Below, piece by piece: positions 24,127-36,822 of a DNA stretch of 64,000 nt (position 1 is its first letter; each line of letters begins with the position of its first letter). The DNA comes from Panaeolus papilionaceus. Its lineage: Eukaryota; Basidiomycota; Agaricomycetes; Agaricales. The notes under the pieces were generated by a model. That model ran no database searches. It was not told the DNA's origin and worked only from the letters and a program-made list of their open reading frames with translations. Both the position numbers and the translations under genes were made by a program. Location of the stretch: assembly GCA_015501605.1 (NCBI GenBank), contig JADNRZ010000007.1, positions 62,001 through 126,000 on the forward strand, given 5' to 3'.

Positions 24127-26135
24127 TCAGTGGAAGGAAGCCATTATAACTTCAGTATCTTGGACATCAATCCCTACGCTTACTTCCACCTCATCAGTCT
24201 TTAGAGTACCACTGACTCGACCGTCAGCCGTTTCGTATGTCTGTCCTCCCCAGGTCAAACCGGATGTATCATCTGCGTGACTAAATTACACCATCAGTTA
24301 TCTTGGAAATGCGCAGCTCATCAAGTGGTGCCCTACCCTATGGAGAGTCGCTTGATTGTCATTTTCCTCGAAGGTGCTATGCCAGAGAAATTGACGTGTT
24401 TTCGTCCCCTGGTCGTAGTCGTGGTCGTGAAGTATGCTTGAGAGTTGATGATAACTGCCCGGACAACCTTGCCGCCTTCGTAGAATGCATAGCCTGCCAA
24501 TCTGGGATCATTGATACTGAGTTCTACTGCTTTCGTTTTACCACTGCGTCCAATTGCTTCTGCGGCAATAATTGCAGCATAGTATTGAGGTTGAACGTGT
24601 GGAGGAAGAGGAGAGGGGAGTGCAGTCCCATCGGTGATTGAACGAGTTAAAGTGACTGGTTGGATCTATGAAGAATGAGTCAACACAGCCGACACAGTGA
24701 ACTTTTTAGATCGCACGAGATTGTATTTAAAGCCAATGCCAACATGAAAGAAGACTCGCGATATTCCAACTTGCGCGCTGTGTAGGTACGGTCATAAACA
24801 TCGGGCCTTCGAGGATTTGATTGTAGAGCTTACGCATAGAGCAGGTAGTCCAATGTCCATAATGCTGCACCTGCGGTATTACTGACTCCAGGAGCACCCT
24901 GGATGGAGTTTCAATGTTTTGGCAGTTGTCCTTTGGAAAAGATCACCTACGTGACACGAATAGCTGTTGGTTTCTCCGAGAACATAATCGAGGCCCTTAG
25001 CACGTGTAGCAGCTACGTCGGGGGTGAAAACAGAGATGTTTCCTCGGATCGTGCTTTTGGTCATTAAATCTTGGAGAAGGCCGCCACTTCCTGCACAAAA
25101 GGAACCACTATATCGGTGCTGTGAAATACTTGATATTTAACGCATATGAGAGAAGACCTGTAAAGTATTGCATGTACACTCACGTTGAAATCAATTTCCC
25201 TGGGGCCGAATCAAGAATCCCTTCAGAGAAAATGGCCTGTGGAGAGAACCCAGAAGTCGAATGAGACGATCCAGCAAAAGCAGCTCCCCAAAACTGTGGG
25301 CCAGATCCATTTGTGAGCTTTGCCGCTGTGGTAACGTTGCTTGCAAAGGAGACCCATCTGTTCAGAGTATCAGGTTATGGAACTTAAGCAGCGGAGGATA
25401 CGAAACGCACTCGTTGACGTATTGTGCGGAAGTATAGGTCTTGGGTCTGGCACCATTATTAGAATACAAGTCAGGTTCGTTTCCGATCTCAATGGCATCA
25501 AGAACGATTCCTGCATCACGGATGGCAGGTGTAGAGAAGGCTTTAATCAATGATTTTACATTCAAAAACGGGGAAGTCAGGTTGTTTTGACCCAGATTGA
25601 GGCCCCAGATCACATGTGTCCCTATCCGGCTGGTTGTAAGAATAATACATTTTACATGAATTCCAGGACGACGTACGAGGCGGCAAAAACTTTGCAGTCT
25701 GGTAGTACCCATCGCCAACAGTGATGTTTGTTGCTTCGGGGTAAGGCATTGTCGCACTAATTGGGGGAAAAATAGCTTGGGAGAACTGATGCAACGAAAG
25801 GTTAAACATCTATCGGCATCAAACAGCTGAGGCAGTCGTACCTGAACATTACTAGCAAAGTTCGTGTGGTCTTCGCTATTTGCTCCGATTCGTATTTGAG
25901 GTGGTTCTCCCGAAAGACTGGCAAGGTTATCGAGAGTGCTGAAGAAGAATTCGTTGCGTTTTGTACTCCCTACCCAGTCTGTCCACCGGTCTTGCTCGAT
26001 TGAGAAGGACAAGAGAGACGGAGACAGAGAAGCAGCCCCAGTAGGCGAAGAGTCACTTATGGAGACGTTTACACAGATAACAGGGTGAAAGAAGGTCGAG
26101 ATCAGGAAAACGCTGGCAATGGAGAGAAGAGCCAT
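24127..26135 (-). CDS. Secreted glycoside hydrolase family 79 (beta-glucuronidase type)
   Basis: Predicted extracellular enzyme removing glucuronic-acid residues from plant or fungal glycans. The N-terminus MALLSIASVFLISTFFHPVI is a signal peptide. The TIM-barrel has RIGANSEDHTNF, an acid/base glutamate in AIEIGNEPDLY, the nucleophile glutamate in DYVLGETNSYSC, and ISQHRYSGSFC between them. The C-terminal beta-sandwich ends with LTWGGQTYETADGRVSG and the stop after IMASFH. Both catalytic glutamates are present, so the enzyme should be active. Many short introns. It lies 136 bp downstream of the AP-3 beta start codon on the same strand. The 5' side faces the RAD51D-like gene across about 540 bp. 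Confidence 0.88.
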
Positions 26136-26676
26136 TAGCGCAAATGTTGGGTAGGGGTTCCCTTTATTTTGGTATACTGAATGTTTCGATGATTATATGG
26201 GATCCTAGCGGCACATAGATGAATTGACATTAGTCTTGGATGGATTTTTCATCCCACAGAGAAGCGCTTGAATTCATCATTTGCGTAGAATCGGTGTCGA
26301 TTCGTGCTGGCAGAACCACTTTCGGAATATTCGCTTGTCCCATATGACCAGACAATTGTAAGAGTTGCAGAAGAAAGGTGAAGATAGTAGGTAAGTAAGA
26401 ATAGAAACCACGTCACAAAAGGATGATGACACGAAGGAATATTCGGCCGTGGAGTTACGTGCGCGCACTTTGAGAGCATAAATAATTCAATTCTTGACTT
26501 CTTTCAGACCAAAGCATGGACTAGAAGTTGTTAAAATTTCTAAGAAGATGTAGTAGGTTATAAAAAGGAGTCAAGCTGTGAAAGACTTGTGAAGAATAAT
26601 ATAAAGTTTCCCACAGTCATTGGCGACAGACACTGACAACACTCTTTTCGCTTCTTGCCTTCAACATCAATCAACC
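26136..26676. promoter_or_regulatory. Divergent promoter region between GH79 and RAD51D-like genes
   Basis: 540 bp between start codons of opposite-strand genes. A TATAAAAAGG string lies at 26559-26568, about 110 bp before the recombinase ATG, a plausible core promoter for that gene. A 76-codon minus-strand ORF here shows no family features and is taken as chance. Confidence 0.45.
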
Positions 26677-27898
26677 ATGCGACTCGCAAACTTAGTTCCA
26701 GAAATATCACAGGATGTCGTCAATGCTCTAGGTGACATAGGAATACATACAGATGCAGATTTTCTTCTTTTTCATTCAGACTTCGAACTCTGGAAACTAC
26801 TACCGAAAGGCACAGTATCACTTCAACAGCTACAAGATCTCAAACGTCGCTTGCAACCCCTTTGTTCCGCAGAAGCCAAGTCTGGAAAAGATCTCCTGAA
26901 TATTGAATCTGCCCCCGCCTCTAAACCTCTTCAGCTTTTCTTGGGTGATGATCAGCCATCTTTATCCTTCGCTGCTTTGCGGCCAGGTTCAATCATAGAA
27001 ATTTCAGGCGACAGGGGATCAGGGAAAACTGTGAATTCCAATCACATCACTGTCGTCAACACAACTTAACGCGAGGAGTATAGGCACTCGCGCTTAATCT
27101 TCTCATCAACGCGCTTCTTTTGACCGATACACATACTGCACTCTGGGTCGACACTCTGGGCGACTTCCCAATGGAAACTATGCTTCAAGCTGTGCACTCT
27201 TCCGAAGTCCTGGTGTTACGCAGTATCTCAAAAAAATTGCTTTTAACTTTTCGATTTAGGCTACGACAATTTTGGATCGCTTTCAAATAACCCGCGCCTT
27301 CGAGGTCGAAACCTTATATGACACCATTGCCAGTTTGTCTGAAAGCGAGGTATGCTTGAATATCTGAAATATAGCCAATGCTGATATGGTATTTCAGAGT
27401 TGGCCCCAAATCATAGTAATTGACTGTATAACGCCCCTCTTTGGTCCTCTTTTGAGCCCCATTTCCTCGCAAGGGCATGCAATCATGACTGAATTCCTCC
27501 GTGACTTGCATAATTTTGCCTCTAAATCTCAATGTTTCGTTTTGGTGAGCATCAAGCCTTCGAGTCCTTTCCTTGCATTCGCACTGACCAACATAGGTCG
27601 TCAATGATACTGCGAGTAAGGGTGCGGACCGAACCGACAGGAAACCTGCATTAGGACCATCTTTTGCATTGATGACGGACACAAGCTTATGGTTACAGAA
27701 AGAACCAATCGAACACCCGTCGAATCAGCCCACGTACCACCTGCAGGTGGCCAAATCCCGTTGCATGGTACATTTGAATAAATATTTTGCTGGGTTGAGG
27801 ATCTCACTAGCTTGTAGGCATCTGGACAATCTGTTTCGTTCGCAATAACAAAGGGCCGGCTTCATCGTCACAAACCAGACGGGGTGGTTACTCCTTGA
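26677..27898 (+). CDS. RAD51 paralogue, RAD51D-like
   Basis: RecA-fold ATPase of homologous recombination, most like RAD51D (RAD51L3). The N-terminal helical domain (residues about 1-85) includes ISQDVVNALGDIGIHTDADF. The Walker A motif is SGDRGSGKT, split by the first intron right after the Thr codon (27031-27083) and continuing ALALNLLINA. The Walker B strand is PQIIVIDCITPLFGP. The family's L2-side block appears as VVNDTASKGADRTDR followed by KPALGPSFALMTDTSLWL, which matches the RAD51D pattern 'KPALG-W'. The last exon ends KGRLHRHKPDGVVTP at 27898. At least five introns. Start: MRLANLVPEIS at 26677; the open frame extends further up but without an ATG. About 300 residues, the size of RAD51D. 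Confidence 0.82.
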
Positions 27899-28838
27899 TA
27901 TTATGCGTCTTGGTAAACATGTGTGCACATGTTAATTGCTTATTATGTCTCTCAATCATACCTCTTCTCATGATGTCCATTGTTGCCTGGTGAGTGCTTC
28001 ACTGCGACCAGGTGTTGGACAAGCTAATCATTTTATTACCACAGATTCTTTTATCCCATTGTGACCCCATGCATCCATTTGGCACACACTCGAGGCAGTA
28101 GCTTAAGCTCCGAACCTTGATCTCCACCAGTCTCCACCGCACGAATGTGAAGCTCTATTCCACAACCTGTGACCTGAGGTCCTCCAAGAATAGTGGCCTA
28201 ATTTGCCACGTCGGGATATCTTCATACTTGTTTTGTTGCGAATCATCATACTTTCAGGGCAGTTAACATCGCTCAAATCTCCATGGCCTTCGACTTTGAG
28301 CATGGAGACATACAATCGTCATAACAATCAGTCACCCTGTTTACTGATTCTGCATCTAGTCTTCACTTGCACAAGCACTTAAGCATGACGTGCGTATGAT
28401 TGCGATCCGTGCGACCTGAGAAGGACGCCCCGCAATATCTGGGCGATGCGTAATTATGGGTGAAGAGTCCTCTTCGACAACCTTGTGTGTACTTCCTTCA
28501 TATGCTCAGCTCTGTGTGCTTACTCACGATCGTATCACAAGCTGTGGATTATGGGTGCATCTGACGTTTATGACTTACCACGGAATCAAGCAGATGAAAC
28601 TCAATGCTGCCTTCTGTTTCTATGAAATGAGCTTCATCTGATCTGTATTCTGGAAGCCAGACTGAGACTCTCAGACTCTCAAGAGGCCATGATCAGCCGC
28701 CTGTTATCACATGACGTACGAAGCTACTAGCACGCAATCAGCCTCTACCTTCGCGAGAAGTAGCGTCAGTGAAACGCAAGTTGGGTGAGCATGAGAATGC
28801 AATGAATGAATGTTGAATCTTGGGTATATATAGGTAAC
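27899..28838. other. Intergenic region upstream of the dioxygenase gene
   Basis: 0.94 kb with no recognised gene. Open frames are short and lack compatible splice partners. The end should contain the promoter of the TauD-type gene: a TATATATAGG string lies at 28825-28834, immediately before the candidate start at 28839. Confidence 0.5.
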
Positions 28839-30516
28839 ATGGGAGCTAAATATGCGCAAGCAATTCCGTTACACCCCATCATGGCCCCCGTCGCAACATC
28901 TCAAGGTCAGCGCCCCACTGTCGCTGCCGACAAGGTTTTCAACCCTTTCTATTCCCCTCCAACTCTTGACAATGGCGATGCGAACTACAAATATACTGAC
29001 TTCAAGGTATGCATCCCCTACCTCATGACTTAACTGGAGTTTCTCATGATGTTGTGCAGCCTGCCCATCCAAATATCAGTTATCCTCCTCTTGAAATCCA
29101 GGAGGTTGTGGAGCGAGGCTTGTTCGCCGATCCTGCGAAGCCCAATCTCTTTGGTGCAGCCACCAAAGTCAAAGATCTGACACCCGCCATCGGCACAGAG
29201 ATCACTGGCATAGATCTGCGGCACTTGACAGATGCGCAGAAAGATGAACTGTGCTTGCGCTTTTTTACTTCACAGTGATCTCAGAACTGACATACTATCA
29301 GGGCCCTCCTCGTCGCTGAGCGAGGTGTAGTTTGTAAGTCCGTTTGACAGTCCTGTCTCGAATAACCGTTGACACACCCTATACAGTCCTTCGCAATCAG
29401 GAGATCGATATATATGAACAACTCGAGCTTGCGAGGTACTTCGGACCGTTGCATAAGCACGCTACAACGCCAATTCCTCGAATCGGCCTTGAGGAGGTTC
29501 ATGGTAAGATCCGCTCTTGACCGAACTTTGGAGTCGCTGATCTTGATATCGCCAATACAGTCGTATATAATGATAGTGCTCGTAGGCCCGATCCGACAGC
29601 ATTTTCCAAGATTGAGCTATGGCATTCGGATGTACGATTTATACGTTCATTATTTCTGAGTATTGGTGACCGATTGATTCATTCAGGTTTCTTATGAACT
29701 CCAACCCCCTGGTCTGACCTCTTTGAAGGTTATCACGAACCCACCTGTCGGTGGTGACACTCACTGGAGCTCTGGGTAGGACTGCTGTTCCTGTGTCGAA
29801 GTTTCAGCAGATTGACACATGCCCCACCAGATACGCTCTCTATTCATCCCTGAGTCCTGGGATGCAACAATATCTGGAGGGGCTCAGTGCTGTGCACAGT
29901 GCAGTCGCTCAAGCCGACGGCAATCGAGCTGCAGGCCTTCCTGTTCGTCGCCAAGAAATTGAAACTGTTCACCCTCTCGTCCGAGTCCACCCTGCAACTG
30001 GATGGAAGTCCGTCTACGTCAACCCTGGTATGAGATGATCACCACGTCGATGTGACGAAGCAACTTCTAATACCGCCTTGTTTTCTAGGCTTCACACGTC
30101 GTCTCGTGGGGATCCCCAAGGCAGAGTCAGATACTATCCTTCAGTTCCTCTTCCGCCAGATCTCCGAAAATCCCGACTACCAGGTCCGCTTCAGTTGGGA
30201 GGAGAACGATGTTGCACTCTGGGACAACAGGGTAAAAACAATAAATCACATACAGTTCTTGGACAGTAACTTACTGACACTTTTGCCTTACCTGCAGGTC
30301 GTAACACACTCTGCTACCTTTGATTTCTGGCCACATACTCGCCATGCTCTTCGTGCCACACCCCACGGTGATACCCCCATCTCTGTCGAAGACTATGAAA
30401 GGACCACTGGTAAACAGGCCAAGGACCGCCAACTCGAAATCTGGAAACAGCAAGGCGTCAAGGTCGAACAGATCACCAGACAGAAGAACGAGAGAACTCG
30501 AGGATACAACGATTAA
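28839..30516 (+). CDS. Alpha-ketoglutarate-dependent sulfonate/taurine dioxygenase (JLP1/TauD type)
   Basis: Non-haem iron enzyme that hydroxylates sulfonates or related acids, releasing sulfite for sulfur supply. The exons read MGAKYAQAIP, then KYTDFKPAHPNISYPPLEIQ, GTEITGIDLRHLTDAQKDEL, LLVAERGVVFFRNQEI, LARYFGPLHKHATTPI. The iron-binding His and Asp are in ELWHSDVSYE; the distal His is in WDNRVVTHSATFDFW, split by an intron after WDNR; and the 2-oxoglutarate-binding Arg is in HALRATPHGD. All three iron ligands are present. This block is closest to yeast JLP1. The C-terminus is Lys/Gln/Arg-rich. Start choices are 28806, 28839 and 28881; 28839 is preferred because 28806 would lie upstream of the TATA-like string. 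About six introns. Confidence 0.88.
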
Positions 30517-32328
30517 ACGACCCCAGAAGGAACAGGCGATAGATACCCTCACACCAAAACTTGTAATTTAGCGATCAAGATGTACAAAAGAATCCAACGA
30601 TGTCGATTTGCCGATAACTCAGGACTCGGTTAGGAGTGATGATGAGTGATGTCAAGACAAGATCAGAGGTGATACATCTGAGTTGGACTTCATTACAGCA
30701 GATTGCAACACGTTGGGAGATGGAACATGAAAGGCCTTCCCCAGCTCTTTATCCCCCTGAATCACATAAATACGTTGGTTGATACGTGGATGGTTTATTC
30801 TGCACGCATGCCTAAGTGGGTCAAATTGCCTGCCCATCTATATCTACACACTCTAAATGTAAGTATACTCCGATGCGCCTGCTGAGAATCTCGATGAGTC
30901 GCATCGGATACATTTCTTCTCATCAGTGTGGCACACCCTAAGTGAGTACCCTATTGCCGCTGAGATTACGAAGAATGCCGAGTTTAGACTTTGTGCACAC
31001 CCATCAGGGACTATCAACTCTTGAACACATTTAAATTTGTCAATTTCAGTTTCGATAAGCATCTCCTGCCCGTTGACAGTTGTCATTTCAGCCCTAGTTC
31101 ATCTTATGTTGTTTATATTCATGTCTATGGAATTCTCAACACCAACCTCCACTATTTACGGTGGTTACGAGTGCATACTGTGAGAAGCAACAGTTCAGCT
31201 TTGCGCTTCAGACGTGAAATCTCGCAGGAGGAATGCTTGGATCATCTGTCGTAAATGTCCAAGGTACCACTGAACGGCATATTAGGTTGTATCTGATATT
31301 TACGGACCTGATACTTTGTGTGAGCTCAATTACCCGATAAGCTAACCAGTGGCTCGCATTTGTCAGGGGTCATCGTCAGTATTCAGGTGAAGTAAGGCAA
31401 GTGTACGGTATCCAACTTGCAGAGCAGTTAGATCAGGGTAGACGGACCCCTAGCTGTCGACCGACCTGATCGCTGAAATGCACAGAATCTATCATCTCGT
31501 CGACACCAAGATCTCAAAGCCCACATATGAAATGAAAAACAGATGATTCCAAAAAGAAACCGGAGCGGAGGTACATCTCGTCTGTCTCCAAGCAAATAAA
31601 AAATGACGCTACAATGACAGATCCTGCCCCGCAGCGCCGATATCCAATTCAACATAGATACGGATCCGTACACACTCTTAATCTAGGTTCGTCGCATCTC
31701 GGTGTATAATGCCATACCAAGCGATCTACGAAGGATTCCTAAAATCTAAATTCAGTCATTCCGACAATCGAGCCGCCTAATGAAATGGATACTATTCAAT
31801 ATAATTAAACTCAGATCGATGTAACGATGCTAACTAAGGGAAGGAATTCAGAACAGACGGATACTACACAAGGTCTACTCGAGCCTCGAGGTCAGGGAAA
31901 TACTCAGTATCGTAATGAAATGGCAAACCATGACAAGAACAAGGGACAGGATACAGACACAAAGTACGGCTAAGCGAGATGTTGAAGAGATTAGGTGATA
32001 AGAAAACACAGGAAGAATGCAGTACAAACACTTGACGAAAGCATAAAAGCACACATGATAGCGAGAACCAGGACAGTTTATCAATAGTTCATTTTAACGG
32101 TGGAATATAAGATAGAGGAGGCATGTGTGTTGGCGGGACGGTAGGTATGCTTGAAGAGATTGGAATGAAAAAGTCATGAATGTAGAGTAACGCGATAGCG
32201 AATTAGAAGACTCGTAAACAAACGAAGGGAGAATGCAAAAAGGATGGACGAAACCGAAAGAGAAGCAGGCGATCATGATTGAAATAAAAGAAATTACGAT
32301 AGGAGGGAGCCACAAGAGAATCGTGAGA
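30517..32328. other. Convergent intergenic region
   Basis: 1.8 kb between the dioxygenase stop (+) and the GATA-factor stop (-). No recognisable gene, RNA or repeat. The part near 31850-32330 is purine-rich on the plus strand and is probably the 3' UTR of the GATA-factor transcript. Confidence 0.5.
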
Positions 32329-35256
32329 CTAACGAGAAGCATGCTGAGAGGTGCGCATGAAGGACTGGTGTTGCATGTGGTCGTTCTGAGCGTACATACG
32401 ACCAGGTGGTGGAGCAGTAGCCCATTGTGTCTGGCTTGGCTGTATGCTTGTAGGTGGTGGTGGTGGTGGTGGTTGGGATTGTTGTGGTTGTTGAGGTGGA
32501 GGAGGTAACTGAGCAGCTGGTTGTTGTGGGGTCGGGATCGAAGAGGTAGAGTTTGGATCTGGTGCCATCATGTTGACAAGTTGGAATGATCCTTGATGGT
32601 GTTGAGGTGTTTGCTTAACGGAATCCATGGGAGATGCCGAGTCCGGCTGATGGGATCTGGAGGAGGACTGTTTGTTTGAGCGGGAAGCTTTGTCTGCCGT
32701 CTCTGCCGCTCTAGCAGATGCACGCAACGTCTCCAGATCGATGTGTTGAGGCTCGCCATTCGGTCCCGCTTTGTCCCTTTTTCTCATCAGTTTGGCGTAA
32801 TCTGAAAATCGAAGATATTCGGAGAAAGTATCGTTAGATTACAAAATCTTGCAAGTTACCGACGGAGCACTTACGAAGTCCACATGCATTACATAGGGTC
32901 CGCGCTCCGTCAGGTCCACGACGCCATTCCGGTGTCTCTCTAATATTACAAGAGTGGCACTTGCCAGGAGGAGTGGCGCGCTGTCGGTTAGATAAAAATA
33001 AGCGCTCAAATCGTTATAACATATGCAGGTTTTCAACTTACACTTCTCTTTCTATACTTGCTCTTCTGTTGTCCCGTGTTTCCATTCGCACCTGCGGTAC
33101 TCGTAGCTCGCTTGTTGCGAATGAGCTCCATATCCTGCTCTGCTGTTGTCTGAGGCTTGTCAGAGCTAGAGCCTGGGTATTGCGGTGGCTGCTGTTGTTG
33201 GCCTTGCTGCTGTGGGACCTATTACGACATGGATATCAGAACAGACCAATAGAAGGTGAAAAAAGCAACGGACATCATCGAACCCATTTGGATCGGACAT
33301 AGATGAGGGATCATCTTCAGAAATATCCTCCCAAGGACGCTTCGGTGGACGGGCACTATCGGGGGAGCCCTGCATTACCACATCTTGAGGAATTCGCGCT
33401 TGCTCAGATTCTTGGGCATTCGTGGATGCACGTAATTGCTCCAGGAGGCGGACAACCTGCATCGCCCGATCCGACATCTCTTTTAACTCCGAATGAGTAG
33501 GCTGCAATTGAGGGCTAGTATTTTGAAGGTGAACTAGGGTGATTAAAAATAAGATCAGTGTTTTTCTTCCCGAGATAAGATTGAGAAGAACTGACCCCAG
33601 CGGGTTGCAAATTGGTAAAGTATGCTACAATGATTGGTTATCTAGATCGAGTTTATTATTATGAGTCGCGTCAAGAAAAAAAAATTGGACCGCGAAAGTA
33701 AAATACCTCTGTCATGGTGTCATTTCCACCTACCCGTTGGGGTTCAGGAGGCGGGGGATATGCTTGAGGCGGACGGGTATCAACGTTTGTAGGAATAATA
33801 GCAGTGGTTCTACCATAGGGAACCTGCTGCTGCTGTTGCTGTTGAGGGGGCGGAGGCTGGTGCTGAACAGGTTGGGGAGGTTGCTGATGTTGGAGCGGAG
33901 GAGGTGGTTGATGGTGTTGAGGCGGAGGAGCGTGTTGATGGTGCTGGGGCGGAGGTTGTTGATAATGTTGAGGCGGAGGAGGGTGCTGGGGTTGTGGTTG
34001 GTGCGAGGGATGATGTTGTGGTATGGAAACATGTTGTTGGGGTTGCTGAGGGTGCTGCGGGTTCTGCGGAGGAGGGGGATGTTGTTGCTGATATGAAGCC
34101 GGAGGCAATGGGGCTTGTTGGGGTGGCGGTTGCTGATGGGGAGGTGCGTGTTGCTGAGGTGCGTGTTGTGGCGGGTGTTGTGGGTGTTGTTGATGATGAT
34201 GTTGAGGGGGCTGGGATGGCGGAGGTGGTGGTGGCTGTTGATGTTGCTGATGCTGTGGGTGGGTCTGCTGAGGTTGTGCCCATGGACCTTGAGGGGGAGG
34301 TGCGGATTGAGGTGGACCTGGAGATGGATATGGGTTTGAAGGGTTCTGCTGAGATTGATGGACGAGATGAGATGGTTGCTGTTGATGAATAACAGGTGGG
34401 CGTGACATGTACTGTTGATGAGATGCATAGGGAGCAGGAGTAGTAACTGGCATAGAAGGGTACTGCAATTGGTCAGGAGAAGGTGCTACAGGAGCAGCAG
34501 CAGGAGGTGGTAGGGGTGCGGGAGTCGGCTGAGGTTGGGCAGGCGGGCCGGAAATACCTGAACTGATGGAAGAATAAGGACTCGAGGCAGTAGGTTGGGA
34601 TACCTGAGCATATGGCACATATTGAGTATTATTATAATTGACCTAGTAAAATCAATAAGAAACGATTGACAAAAGATGGATGGAAAAAATAAAATTACAG
34701 GTGCTCTTCCTTCACGCGAGTTTGGCACGCCGCTTGGGGCAGTCCGTGTAGTACGTTTTGGGTGGTTTGGCGAATGGGTCGCTTCCTCAGTCCTCGAAGT
34801 TACAGAACCAGGTATAGGTGTAATCTGAGCAGACAAAGGTATACCAGGATGGGCATAGGCGGTGTTTTCATGTCTTTGGGTATATTCTACACGAGAAGAA
34901 TTGTTGTCGTTGGCAGCCGAGAGAGGTGGACTGTGCTGCTGGTGTTGTTGCTGTGTTAGATGATTTTGAGTTGAATGATGAGCAGATGGCTGTTGAGGTT
35001 GTCTTTGCCATGTAGATGTAGGTTGAACGGTATGTCTTTGTGTCGTCGTATACTCTGGTTGAGGATTTGTTGGCAATTGGTCCTGTTGAGTTGAAACAGC
35101 TGAAGCTCCTTGAGGTCTATAGAAGTTGAGATCCCTTAGAGAGGGTAATTTAAAGTCATTTTGGTTATTTTGAGGAGAAGGGGCGTAATGGCTATGATGT
35201 TTGTGAGTGGAAGTCATAGAGAGAGCTGGATCGGCGGGTGTCGAGATTGAGATCAC
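32329..35256 (-). CDS. NsdD-like GATA zinc-finger transcription factor
   Basis: Nuclear GATA-type regulator. The N-terminal exons (35256 to about 33715) encode long low-complexity stretches rich in Gln, Pro and His. A short helical segment follows ([20 protein letters not shown]). The zinc finger near the C-terminus is [36 protein letters not shown], a C-X2-C-X18-C-X2-C finger. This form, with ETPEWRRGP and HYAKL, is characteristic of NsdD/SUB-1, which controls sexual development in Aspergillus and Neurospora and fruiting in basidiomycetes. The C-terminal tail is again Gln/Pro-rich and ends SQHASR. Alternative starts are [10 protein letters not shown] at 35256 and MTSTHKHH at 35217. A 1.5-kb or longer gene-free region lies upstream, as is common for developmental regulators. 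Confidence 0.9.
33730..34430 (-). repeat. Compositional repeat: Pro/Gln/His-rich coding tract
   Basis: Within the GATA-factor gene, the sequence is built of CAR, CCN and CAY codons (plus-strand GTTG, GGTGG and TGATG units), giving hundreds of residues of mixed poly-Pro, poly-Gln and His. It stays open in several frames, which explains the large false ORFs on both strands. Such tracts vary in length between strains and often form disordered activation or condensate-forming regions. Confidence 0.8.
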
Positions 35257-35325
35257 AAGCTTTTTGAATCTGAGTTTCCTCTTTTCCCGTCTATCTCCCG
35301 ATGGTCCCGGATCTCAACTATAGGA

Positions 35326-35365
35326 TTTTTTATTTTATTTTATTTTATTTTCTATTTTATTTTTA
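35326..35365. repeat. (TTTTA)n microsatellite upstream of the GATA-factor gene
   Basis: A pentanucleotide TTTTA repeat of about seven units with one interruption (TTTTC), about 70-110 bp upstream of the GATA-factor start codon. On the coding strand it reads as TAAAA units, so it may serve as an AT-rich core-promoter element, or may simply be a polymorphic microsatellite. Confidence 0.8.
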
Positions 35366-36822
35366 AAGATTCAAAGTTACTTGCAGAGTTTTAATAAATG
35401 TAAATCGATGAGAGGGACGTAGTACAGTAGTATAATGTGAAAATAAAACATAATTGTTGCGAGTGTGTGTCCTCCATATCGGGTGATGACTCTCACCAAA
35501 AAAACGCCATAGCCGCATGTTTTTATCGGTGATTCGATCTCACAGCTGCATGACTTTACGTATACCATATCCCCACCCAGATTCAATACTATTATCTTCT
35601 CTATCCCTTTACTCCCCTGTCCTATATTCCAGTCCTCCTCTCCCTTCAAATCCATTTATTTTATTTTACTCTTTAAACAATAAACAAAATCCTTTACAAC
35701 CTTTTCACACCAGTGTAATCTTGATCACCGCAGTCTTTGGGATTTCCCACGTGGATAGTGACTACAAACACGTACCTGATCAGGGTTAACCGCATCACTC
35801 TTTTGACTTCCAAGATCATTCCAAGATGCATGTTGCTTTGATCCATCTTGCCATAATTGTATTCAAAGATTCCACACAATCCCCGACAGCTTTCAAGTCC
35901 TTATCCATTCTCCAGCACTAATCTCCCTAGTATTCCTTCACTGTTATAAAGTAGTACAGAGTAGCATTTTAAAAATCAATACCAGAGAATGGGAGACTGA
36001 ATACTCTCAAATTACGCCATCGATAAGCCAGATTACCTTCAAAGTTAGTATCATCACACATCACATCCTTCTCCAATTCAATTCTGCGATACCGGTCATT
36101 CATACCCGGAGCCAACCCGAAGTAACCACCTCCTTTACATACTTTCTGTCCACCTTCAACTCAGAATCGCCAACCATTCATGTTCAAAACTAGAGTCCAC
36201 GCCCCCCACATCCATTCGAGTTTCTCCTATCCTCAACCGCACGAATCGGAAACCTAGAACCTCCGTGCGTCACCTGAGCACCAACGAAACACCTGCACCC
36301 ATAATCAGTGAGAAATACATACTATACATAAATACTGCCAGCAAATATTTCTCGAAAACCTGTTGTCCCGTCTTTCACATTTCCATAAACGGCATCTCGA
36401 TACGCTTGCCTATCTTGCCCCTCCTGATCCCACCAATCGCCCCGACATGACATTCGATCTCAGGATCGTGCATATTGTACTCAAGAGGTGTACACCATCC
36501 TTACTTTTTCTATTCATTCAACCCTCCTTCGAATCGATGATGCATTTTGTTTGGTTACTGGGGAACTTTTCTCCGTTTAGCCCCTCCGTATTTCGTACGA
36601 CATCGTGAGCATGCGAGTTGGCGTCTGTGGACTTTGCGTACATACGCTACTTACAGTCATGAATGATACTTGGCCCAGAGTTATAATTAGTAGAATCCAT
36701 AGCAACAGCTCACGCAAGTCACTTCATGACAGAGCTGGTACGCCTATCGTGTCTTTTGCCGCAGCCGTTTGAGTGAATGGCTTTTACTTGTCGTTTGAAC
36801 TGTCACCGGATAGCGCGCTTAC
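35366..36822. other. Long upstream region of the GATA-factor gene
   Basis: About 1.5 kb without a recognised gene. Short pyrimidine-rich runs occur at 35590-35660. It may be the extended promoter and 5' UTR of the NsdD-like gene and/or the 3' side of the candidate gene at 36.8-37.4 kb. No motif could be assigned with confidence. Confidence 0.45.

Noticed and set aside
33737..34392. Large overlapping ORFs on both strands inside the GATA-factor gene
   Set aside because: They are by-products of the repetitive CAR/CCN/CAY coding tract; only the minus-strand frame that splices to the GATA finger is retained.
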